Part shown: in pieces, positions 7,604-13,905 of the stretch | How the letters are laid out: each line of letters starts with the position of its first letter | Position numbering within the stretch: the first letter of the stretch is position 1 | Origin: JARRRL01 sp037380725 | Lineage (GTDB): Bacteria; Pseudomonadota; Gammaproteobacteria; Pseudomonadales; JANQJO01 | DNA length: 15,056 nt | Direction: 5' to 3' | Assembly: GCA_037380725.1 (NCBI GenBank) | Contig: JARRRL010000090.1 | Coordinates: 1 to 15,056, forward strand | Notes under the pieces: model-generated | Told to the model about the DNA's origin: nothing | Databases searched by the model: none | Seen by the model: the letters and a program-made list of their open reading frames with translations, nothing else | Made by a program: the position numbers and the translations under genes

Positions 7604-9097
7604 ATGGTGATGAACGAAACGGTAATCCACGACTTTCTTCCTTATTCTGAAGCGATCCGATGGACACTGCAAAAGGACTATTTCGAACAACGTGGACCCG
7701 AAGCGTGGCGTCAACGTGATATCCCTTTCCGCGTTACCTCTAACTCGCTCGCTGCAAAACAAAATGTGCTGATGGTGCTGGATTCCATCTCAGCTCAACA
7801 GCACATAGGCAGTCTGAATAAATCGGATGCCATTGTAATCTTAGAATTAGGATGTGGGTTAGGCTTATTTGCTTATCATTTTTTACGTCAGTTTGAACTC
7901 ATCTGTCAGGAACAAAACCGATCAGATTTCTCTCGTTTGCAATACGTCGCCACCGATTACGTACAGAGCAATGTCGAAGCCATAACCCAGTATCCTCATA
8001 TGCAGTTATATCTTAAGAGCGGACACTTACAAGTGGGACAGATCGACAGTGCTCGTGCTCAATATATACATCGCTATTGTACACAAACTCATACTTTTAC
8101 CGAATCACAACCCTTACCGCTATTAAGCGCAGTAATCGCCAACTACATGCATTGCTGTTTACCTGGTCGAATAATCGGAAAAATAACCAACGTTTGGCAC
8201 GAAAAGCATGTTCAGAGCACCATTGTGCTCCAAGAGAATGAAGTACAAAGCGGCTCATCTTTGGAGCAAATTTTGCATAAACCTAACGCCATTGATCGTG
8301 TTAAAGAACACGGTCAATGGATCCCCATTGCAATCAACGATGTGTGCATCAACGCAGCGCATCAGGCAGCACTTAATGACATTACCACCCACCAGGCCAA
8401 TACCAGCTTTATCAGCTCCGAAGCATCGTTAATCAACATTACAGAAATTAGCCAAATACTTCATCCTATGGCAATTTACCTGATTCACGACAAGGCATGC
8501 GTCAACCAGAACGCCCACACTTTTAATGACATTTATGATCACACGAATCATGGAAACTCTACGGCATACATGGTAAATTTTCCACTGTTGCTCACCTACG
8601 CCACACAGATTGGATTGAACACATACTTAACACGATCACCCTCGTACACAGTACAAACCTTAATGATACAGAAAGGAGACAGCTCCACATGCCAAGATAC
8701 TTTTCGTTTGATTTTTCAAAATTTTAACCTAAATCAACACATGTCCGATTTGTTTCGTCTTGCGCACGACTGCCTAGCAAGCCGTGCATTCTCTCTAGCA
8801 GCTCACTTATACGAAAAATTTATCGATCGTGGCGCCGAAGATCCTGATGTCTTCCTTAATCTCGCCAAAGCGCTTATTGCATTAGGTGATACCCATCGAG
8901 CACAAGAAATGATCACACAAGGCCGACACTTGGATCACTTCCAATTGATGAATTTTGATCACCTGGATGGATTAGTGGCGCATGCTCAAGGACATAAAGA
9001 AAACGCGCTGCGATATCTCAAACGTGCACTGGCGCAAGAGCGCGACCCAAACACTGCCACAGACATTCAAACATTAATTTCAGTTTATAATAAGTAG
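7604..9097 (+). CDS. SAM-dependent methyltransferase with C-terminal TPR domain
   Basis: Class I methyltransferase of unknown target, 497 residues from this start. The N-terminal stretch DFLPYSEAIRWTLQKDYFEQ, then GPEAWRQRDIPFRVTSN, resembles a family of large methyltransferases found in several bacteria, recalled from general knowledge and not checked. Motif I is VILELGCGLGLF (78-89), binding SAM. The motif II acid is likely D118 in YVATDY. PLLSAVIANYMHCCLP follows in the position of motif IV. Residues about 380-480 form TPR-like helical pairs (AAHLYEKFIDRGAEDPDVFL, then NLAKALIALGDTHRAQEMI and HKENALRYLKRALAQ), suggesting protein-protein contact. The start is ATG 7604, chosen because AAGAGG (7594-7599) precedes it; GTG 7607 and ATG 7610 are also well placed. 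An upstream GTG at 7490 would add 38 unconvincing residues. It lies 49 nt before murI and may be co-transcribed with it. Confidence 0.75.
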   Translation: MVMNETVIHDFLPYSEAIRWTLQKDYFEQRGPEAWRQRDIPFRVTSNSLAAKQNVLMVLDSISAQQHIGSLNKSDAIVILELGCGLGLFAYHFLRQFELICQEQNRSDFSRLQYVATDYVQSNVEAITQYPHMQLYLKSGHLQVGQIDSARAQYIHRYCTQTHTFTESQPLPLLSAVIANYMHCCLPGRIIGKITNVWHEKHVQSTIVLQENEVQSGSSLEQILHKPNAIDRVKEHGQWIPIAINDVCINAAHQAALNDITTHQANTSFISSEASLINITEISQILHPMAIYLIHDKACVNQNAHTFNDIYDHTNHGNSTAYMVNFPLLLTYATQIGLNTYLTRSPSYTVQTLMIQKGDSSTCQDTFRLIFQNFNLNQHMSDLFRLAHDCLASRAFSLAAHLYEKFIDRGAEDPDVFLNLAKALIALGDTHRAQEMITQGRHLDHFQLMNFDHLDGLVAHAQGHKENALRYLKRALAQERDPNTATDIQTLISVYNK

Positions 9098-9146
9098 TCT
9101 TTACAAGACTTTCACCAACCCGGCACCCACACAAGCACTTCTTATT

Positions 9147-10085
9147 ATGAGCAATAGCCCTCACGTGATCCCGAGCGGTAACACCCACCGGTTTGATAAA
9201 GAGAATTTTATAATTAACAATACATTGAGATCTGGTCCTATTGGTGTTTTTGATTCAGGTGCCGGTGGACTTTCCATTGCTCGAGCTATACGCGCACAAC
9301 TTCCCAACGAACACATCCTATACCTGGCCGATACCCAACACGCACCATACGGCAGCAAACCCACTGAACTTGTCACCGAGCGTGCTGAACACATTACACG
9401 TTTTTTAATCACATTAGGCGCAAAACTGATAGTAGTGGCATGCAATACCGCCACCGTTACGTCAATCAAGCATTTACGTACTCAATTTGAGCACACCACA
9501 TCACCGTGCCCAATTGTTGGTGTCGAGCCCGGTATTAAGTTAGCTCACCACATCATGAGCACCACCTACCCTCAAAATCGCAAGCTAGGCATCACGGCAA
9601 ACCAAACACCCTTAGCCGTTCTGGCAACACATAACACACTAAAAACCACGGCCTTTCGCAAACTGATCACCACGCACACCACTCACTCATCTGTTATTTT
9701 ACAACCCTGTCCTGGTTTCGTAGAAGTAGTGGAATCGGGAAATCTAGCTGACTCAACGGCTTTTAACACGGTGACCCGCATCCTCAACCCATTACTGCGC
9801 CGTCACATCAATACATTTATACTGGGTTGTACACACTTCGATTTTTTAGCTGAAACCTTCAGCAAAGCAGCCAATCAACCCATTCAGCTGATTCAAACGC
9901 ACGAACCCGTAGCAAAACAGGTTTTTAATAGATTAAAAAATAATCAAATTATAAACCCGCTCATCACTCCTCCAAGAGATCACTTTTTTTGCACTACCAC
10001 TGATCCATTGAAAATCAATATCATTGAACGCGCTTATTCAAAATTATGGGGTGCCAATATTACTATGCAGTGCGCAGAAATCTAA
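9147..10085 (+). CDS. murI: Glutamate racemase MurI
   Basis: Converts L-glutamate to D-glutamate for peptidoglycan stem peptides; a cytosolic, PLP-independent, usually essential enzyme. The length of 312 residues compares with about 265-290 in the family. The active site is complete: IGVFDSGAGGLS (32-43) with D36, ADTQHAPYGSK (61-71), the first catalytic cysteine C99 in VVACNTAT, GVEPGIKLA (125-133), and the second cysteine C228 in LGCTHF, where H230 follows. The N-terminus has about 25 residues before the family's usual beginning, so a later start is possible, for example TTG near 9225. No clear ribosome site precedes ATG 9147. It follows the methyltransferase at 49 nt on the same strand, without an obvious terminator between. 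Together with ampG and anmK, it makes cell-wall metabolism a recurring theme here. Confidence 0.92.
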   Translation: MSNSPHVIPSGNTHRFDKENFIINNTLRSGPIGVFDSGAGGLSIARAIRAQLPNEHILYLADTQHAPYGSKPTELVTERAEHITRFLITLGAKLIVVACNTATVTSIKHLRTQFEHTTSPCPIVGVEPGIKLAHHIMSTTYPQNRKLGITANQTPLAVLATHNTLKTTAFRKLITTHTTHSSVILQPCPGFVEVVESGNLADSTAFNTVTRILNPLLRRHINTFILGCTHFDFLAETFSKAANQPIQLIQTHEPVAKQVFNRLKNNQIINPLITPPRDHFFCTTTDPLKINIIERAYSKLWGANITMQCAEI

Positions 10086-10174
10086 AAACCCATCCATACA
10101 CTTGATCCAGTCCAACCTCCCTATCCTTAACGCATTACCAAACACATGCTTTCGAAAAAATCATAAGATCGAGC

Positions 10175-10202
10175 TTGATACGTCCTCACAAAAGCATATA
10201 AT
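10175..10202 (+). promoter_or_regulatory. Sigma-70 promoter for nhaD
   Basis: TTGATA (10175-10180) and a perfect TATAAT (10197-10202) are separated by 16 nt. Transcription would start near 10209, leaving a 5' leader of about 190 nt before nhaD. This is the best housekeeping promoter seen in the window. Confidence 0.65.
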
Positions 10203-10245
10203 ATATACCGCCTTCTACAAAGTACAATTTAGCCTCATTACGTAG

Positions 10246-10394
10246 GTGCTGCTGTGGCGTGGATACGGTGTTTCATGTTATAGCCACAGAAAACAACCCT
10301 TTGGAATCCGTTACCGATTTCCCTCAGCACGTCGCTTGCCCGTACCGGGGTAGATTATGACCGTCACAGCACTGTCATTGCACAGAATAGGACA
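10246..10394 (+). promoter_or_regulatory. Structured nhaD leader, candidate cation-responsive RNA
   Basis: Read by hand, the leader closes into a three-way junction. P1 is GTGCTG (10246-10251) with CAGCAC (10325-10330). P2 is CTGTGGC (10252-10258) with GCCACAG (10283-10289), seven perfect pairs stacked directly on P1. P3 is GGAATC (10303-10308) with GATTTCC (10316-10322), one bulge. CGGT in the P2 loop (10266-10269) can pair with ACCG (10313-10316) at the P3 loop. A second CAGCAC at 10367-10372 can compete for the 5' strand of P1, and TGTC (10373-10376) can pair with GACA (10391-10394) next to the TAGGA ribosome site. Such mutually exclusive pairings are typical of switches. Riboswitches for Na+ and Li+ are known upstream of cation transporter genes, but I cannot match this to a known consensus. 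No energy calculation or alignment was made. Confidence 0.45.
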
Positions 10395-10400
10395 CTTCAC

Positions 10401-11825
10401 ATGCCTCGAGTTTTAACTGGCCTTTTCGGCGTTCTTATCGTTGGCTTCCTTAGCATCGAATCCGTTTTTGCTTCCGAATCTCATCATGTCAGCACCGCAC
10501 TCAACCTAACGACGCATTGGGTAGGATATGCCGCTTTAGCAATTTTCGCTGCTGCTTATCTATTAGTCATTCTTGAAGAACATATTCATTTGAGAAAGTC
10601 TAAACCTGTCATCTTAGCCGCTGGTCTTATCTGGATCTTAGTGGCTTTGATTTATCAATCTCACTCTGATTCAGAACTGATCGAGTCGAGTATTCGCCAC
10701 AATTTTTTGGAATACGCTGAACTATTCTTTTTTCTTTTAGTAGCAATGACTTATATAAACGCCATGCTGGAACGTGGCGTTTTCGAACAACTGCGCCATT
10801 GGCTCATCGCTCAAAAGTTAAGTTATCGCATTTTATTCTGGCTTACGGGTTTACTTGCCTTTCTCATCTCTCCCGTTGCGGACAATCTAACTACCTCATT
10901 GATCATGTGCGCAGTCGTCATGGCCGTGGCGAATGGGCTCAAACGATTTATCTGCGTTAGTTGCATCAATATTGTCATCGCCGCGAATGCCGGCGGCGCG
11001 TTCAGCCCCTTCGGCGACATCACGACTTTGATGGTATGGCAAAAAGGCGTTATTGAGTTCAAGGAGTTCTTCAATCTGTTTTTACCCGCTTTAATCAATT
11101 GGGTCATCCCTGCATTCATCATGAGTTTTGCAATACCTGCCGGACGCCCTGAATCAACGCAGAATGGTGGGCAACACATCAAAGCGGGCGGCTTTACAAT
11201 TGTGTTTCTATTTTTAGCCACCATCATCACTGCTGTATGCTTTCATAATTTCCTCAACATTCCTCCCGTGTTCGGCATGATGACAGGGCTAGGTTACCTC
11301 AAACTGTTCAGTTATTCCCTAAAGCGCCGCTCTCAAGCTTGGCGTTCAAGAAATGACAATCCACCCAGCTCTCAAAATGACCCATACAGTTTTGATGTGT
11401 TTGCTAACATTGCACAAGCCGAGTGGGATACATTATTCTTTTTTTACGGCGTCATCCTCGCCGTTGGTGGTTTAGGTTTCATCGGTTATTTAGAACTCAC
11501 ATCTGCAGCTTTGTACGGTTCACTGGGCGCTACGAATGCCAACGTACTCATCGGGATTATGTCCTCCATCGTGGATAACATCCCTGTCATGTTTGCTGTA
11601 CTAACAATGCATCCAGATATGTCTCACAGCCAGTGGTTATTGGTAACCTTGACCGCCGGCGTTGGTGGCAGCTTACTGTCTATCGGTTCAGCCGCTGGCG
11701 TTGCTTTAATGGGGCAGGCCCGAGGATATTATACATTTTTTGGGCATCTCAAATGGACCCCCGCTATAGCGCTAGGTTATGCTGCAAGCATCGCTGCTCA
11801 TGCCATACTGAATGGACCACTGTAA
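10401..11825 (+). CDS. nhaD: Na+/H+ antiporter NhaD
   Basis: Inner-membrane antiporter of the NhaD/ArsB (ion transporter) superfamily that expels Na+ (and Li+) in exchange for protons, supporting salt and alkaline-pH tolerance. It has 474 residues with about 11-13 hydrophobic segments. Residues 1-25 look like a signal peptide or first helix (VLIVGFLSIESVFA). Family landmarks are SPVADNLTTSLIMC (157-170) with D161 and N162, and NAGGAFSPFGDITTLMVW (196-213) with D206. A second acidic/Asn motif, SSIVDNIPVMFA, lies in the C-terminal half, as expected for the internally repeated fold, and is followed by the glycine-rich GGSLLSIGSAAGVALMGQARG. Start is ATG 10401, with TAGGA (10388-10392) at eight nt. 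It is a single gene behind its own promoter and a structured leader, so ion-dependent control at the RNA level is possible. Confidence 0.92.
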   Translation: MPRVLTGLFGVLIVGFLSIESVFASESHHVSTALNLTTHWVGYAALAIFAAAYLLVILEEHIHLRKSKPVILAAGLIWILVALIYQSHSDSELIESSIRHNFLEYAELFFFLLVAMTYINAMLERGVFEQLRHWLIAQKLSYRILFWLTGLLAFLISPVADNLTTSLIMCAVVMAVANGLKRFICVSCINIVIAANAGGAFSPFGDITTLMVWQKGVIEFKEFFNLFLPALINWVIPAFIMSFAIPAGRPESTQNGGQHIKAGGFTIVFLFLATIITAVCFHNFLNIPPVFGMMTGLGYLKLFSYSLKRRSQAWRSRNDNPPSSQNDPYSFDVFANIAQAEWDTLFFFYGVILAVGGLGFIGYLELTSAALYGSLGATNANVLIGIMSSIVDNIPVMFAVLTMHPDMSHSQWLLVTLTAGVGGSLLSIGSAAGVALMGQARGYYTFFGHLKWTPAIALGYAASIAAHAILNGPL

Positions 11826-11873
11826 AGATTCCGTCTATAGTTGCTTTGTACTATTGCTCACCCCACTCAAACA

Positions 11874-11915
11874 AGGTGTATCCGATTAACATAACACTCC
11901 CGATGGGATACACCT
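11874..11915. repeat. 10-bp perfect inverted repeat after nhaD
   Basis: AGGTGTATCC (11874-11883) is mirrored exactly by GGATACACCT (11906-11915) around a 22-nt loop, 48 nt past the nhaD stop. There is no T-run after it, so it is not a textbook terminator. It may protect the nhaD transcript end or bind a regulator. The region 11826-12052 holds nothing else that I recognise. Confidence 0.5.
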
Positions 11916-12052
11916 CAGCAACATCTAAGAATTGTTCTGCAACATCAATTACTAAGTCTTAGACTGGCACACTCTCACACAACGCCCTTCCAAACAGTCT
12001 AAACAAAAAATAGACAGATCACGCAAGTACAGCGTCTTTTGTTTATATCTGT

Positions 12053-13126
12053 TTACATCTTTTTCCTTACACGGCGGCGCATGACACCAAGATCAAGCCA
12101 CACTTCGGCTACAGTCTGTCCTGCCGCATTCAACAGCTCTACACGCACTTTAGCTTTTGCACTATCGTGTCGCTCTAGATACTCCAATAGACGTTGCATA
12201 TTCTCTTCAGAAGGGAAATGCGCCAAGGCACCACTCACCAATTCAGTTGGTTGAACAATCAGAAGACTGTAGTTCAACAAGAATACATCTAATGAACTGG
12301 CATTGCGGCGATCTATAACCGCATCTTGACGAACAAAGTCATCCACCATACCCTGCCATCCCGCCGATATACCCACAGCAGCGTAATACTCGAACGGTAT
12401 AAAATCCACGTCCGGTGGTGGCGTAAGCTCGATCGGATAATACGTCGTGGCATGATCAAAATACAGCGGATCATTACCATCATACGTATTTAATAAAAAC
12501 TGATCTCCCCAACGTCGTTCACGACGTCGTTCTCGCGCCAACCCATAAACAGGCTCTCGATCCCAAAATAAAGCCATTTCATCCGGTACATTTTGGCCAG
12601 AGAAGCTCATAGTTTCATCTTTGTTTGCCATACGATACCGCCGAACAACTCGCTCTAAATCCTCCCGCGAGAAACCATTAACACCCAGATCACGTAAACA
12701 ATCAGCCGCTAACTCACCCTGGCGCACGGTTTTCTCGCTTTCTGTAGCTGGTCGAGCATGAGCACCTTTCAATGAAGCAGAAGAAAGTACATTTTTATTG
12801 CTTACAACAGGATTAATATTAATCGCTGAAGTACTCACGCTCGCTGCCCGCATAAATCTTCTAAAAAAGTTATCGCTATGTACAAAATCCTGATCATGAT
12901 CTTGTTGTTTTACCAACTGGTGAAAAATTGTTTCTAAGTTTTTACTTAACGATTCAGATACCTTCGACCCTTCAGTCGCGGCTTCAGACCATTCAACACT
13001 ACGAACGTTTTCCAAATTTTCTTGAATCACACGCTCATTTACTGTTTTATAAATATGCGCTAGTCGTTCACTAGACACAGGTTGAACAGCATCTATTCCA
13101 TCAATTTTGTCATCACGGCTCATCAT
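12053..13126 (-). CDS. Unrecognised 357-aa protein
   Basis: Not recognised. The frame is long and uninterrupted, with a good ribosome site (AAGG, complement near 13133-13136) five nt before ATG 13126; ATG 13123 and GTG 13132 are alternatives. It appears soluble: no signal peptide or membrane segment is visible. The N-terminal 130 residues are polar and Ser-rich, probably partly disordered. A helical charged part (about 132-170, including GFSREDLERVVRRYRMANKD) follows. Next come an Arg-rich run RERRRERRWGDQF (198-210) and a folded-looking region with Tyr/Pro-rich YYPIELTPPPDVDFIPFEYY. A short C-terminal segment like a beta hairpin (KVRVELLNAAGQTVAEVWLD) ends in a basic tail, MRRRVRKKM. The basic clusters would suit nucleic-acid or membrane-surface binding, but this is only inference. 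It stands alone, opposite to nhaD and to parA, next to the plasmid-like region. Confidence 0.7.
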   Translation of the reverse strand: MMSRDDKIDGIDAVQPVSSERLAHIYKTVNERVIQENLENVRSVEWSEAATEGSKVSESLSKNLETIFHQLVKQQDHDQDFVHSDNFFRRFMRAASVSTSAININPVVSNKNVLSSASLKGAHARPATESEKTVRQGELAADCLRDLGVNGFSREDLERVVRRYRMANKDETMSFSGQNVPDEMALFWDREPVYGLARERRRERRWGDQFLLNTYDGNDPLYFDHATTYYPIELTPPPDVDFIPFEYYAAVGISAGWQGMVDDFVRQDAVIDRRNASSLDVFLLNYSLLIVQPTELVSGALAHFPSEENMQRLLEYLERHDSAKAKVRVELLNAAGQTVAEVWLDLGVMRRRVRKKM

Positions 13127-13219
13127 GATCACCTTGGTTCGTTACAGAACATTCAATCAGACTCAACATTCACAAGATAAGTGCCCAACCCATGACTAAC
13201 AATGTTACCAAATTCCAAG

Positions 13220-13451
13220 CTAAGCGACTTTAGCCCACTGCACTGTAATTTGAAATGCTTTAAGAGCATGATCATAAATCAACCATTCGTAATGATCGCT
13301 TTCAATGCAAAGCCGACGCTTTGGTAGCAAAGTAAACGGATTTATCGATCCATTCGTTATCGAAGTACATCATCTCGGTTTTAGTCAAATAAGGAGCGAA
13401 AACATCCCATTGGCTGAATCTTGATAAAATATTGTTAATGAAATCTGATTC
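13220..13451 (-). pseudogene. Frameshifted coding remnant of unknown family
   Basis: Two abutting minus-strand frames look protein-like. The first, open from 13451 down to 13305 (49 codons), includes SRFSQWDVFAPYLTKTEMMY and then FDNEWIDKSVYFATK. Its stop lies at 13302-13304. Shifting the frame near 13316 gives a second stretch, RLCIESDHYEWLIYDHALKA then FQITVQWAKVA, ending at TAG 13220-13222. Neither piece has a good start. The amino-acid content is typical of a globular protein C-terminus, so this may be the decayed end of a gene, or an intact gene end broken by an indel error. The family is not recognised. Chance open frames cannot be excluded. Confidence 0.4.
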
Positions 13452-13585
13452 TCATCCCTTGATTCCCTCTTCTTTCTTATTTTTCTTCCCACTGACTCAA
13501 ATGATTATGCCATCAACACAAACTGATAGATATACCAGTTCTGCGTTGCATGTGGTTATTATTTGATCTCTTTATACCTTCAGAT

Positions 13586-13735
13586 CACAAATTTCCTATA
13601 TTTGGATGGTTTATAAGCTCTCTTTTTGTCACAATCTGCCTAGACTAATTGCACAAAAAATCTAGAGTTACACACAATCTACCTAGACTTTATCACAAAT
13701 CGTATAGGTTTAGTCACAATACATCTATATTATTT
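13586..13735 (+). repeat. Iteron-like direct repeats, 21-22-bp period
   Basis: Five consecutive units begin with CACAA at 13630, 13652, 13673, 13694 and 13715 (steps of 22, 21, 21 and 21). A sixth at 13586 lies two periods upstream, with the intervening unit unrecognisable. The consensus is roughly CACAAnnnnnCTAGACTT. The units at 13630 and 13673 agree at 16 of the first 17 positions; the others share CACAA and a TAnA or TAGG core. The two-helical-turn period places the boxes on one DNA face, as for Rep iterons or a partition operator/centromere. They end 170 bp before parA. Confidence 0.7.
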
Positions 13736-13825
13736 CTCGTAACATGTTGAAATATATGTATTAATTTGCTTCTAAATACTTAGATTATTTTAAATATTTA
13801 AATAATTATTCTGTTTACATAAAAG
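13736..13825. other. AT-rich segment between repeats and parA promoter
   Basis: This stretch is made almost wholly of A and T, with short ATTTAAAT-like runs and almost no G or C, far more AT-rich than the rest of the window. Next to iteron-like repeats it resembles a duplex-unwinding region of a replication origin. It could instead be an ordinary AT-rich promoter upstream element. No coding frame is seen. Confidence 0.4.
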
Positions 13826-13854
13826 TTGAATGAAATTCTGTTTTTGTATATAAC
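13826..13854 (+). promoter_or_regulatory. Sigma-70 promoter for parA
   Basis: TTGAAT (13826-13831) and TATAAC (13849-13854) are 17 nt apart, the optimal spacing. The predicted start near 13861 leaves a leader of about 45 nt before ATG 13906. The repeats end 90 bp upstream, a distance that would allow them to act as an operator through looping or spreading. Confidence 0.5.
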
Positions 13855-13905
13855 TATTTATTGAACAACCTCAAACAAAAGTAAGAACACAAAAGGAATC
13901 TATAT

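Noticed and set aside
10024..10245. 73-codon ORF across the end of murI
   Set aside because: Half of it overlaps murI in another frame and the rest covers the nhaD promoter region; no motif or ribosome site.
10246..10394. Cobalamin riboswitch for the nhaD leader
   Set aside because: The B12-box and the other conserved segments are absent; the GCCACAG resemblance is explained by pairing with CTGTGGC.
11633..12254. Plus-strand ORFs at 11633-11962 and 12039-12254
   Set aside because: The first begins inside nhaD in another frame; the second lies opposite the 357-aa gene. Neither shows initiation signals or family features.
13551..13559. DnaA box (reverse of ATAACCACA)
   Set aside because: Only seven of nine positions match and the normally fixed fourth base is wrong; it is a single isolated copy.
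13586..13735. CRISPR array
   Set aside because: The repeats directly abut with a 21-22-bp total period, are degenerate, and have no unique spacers; iterons fit better.
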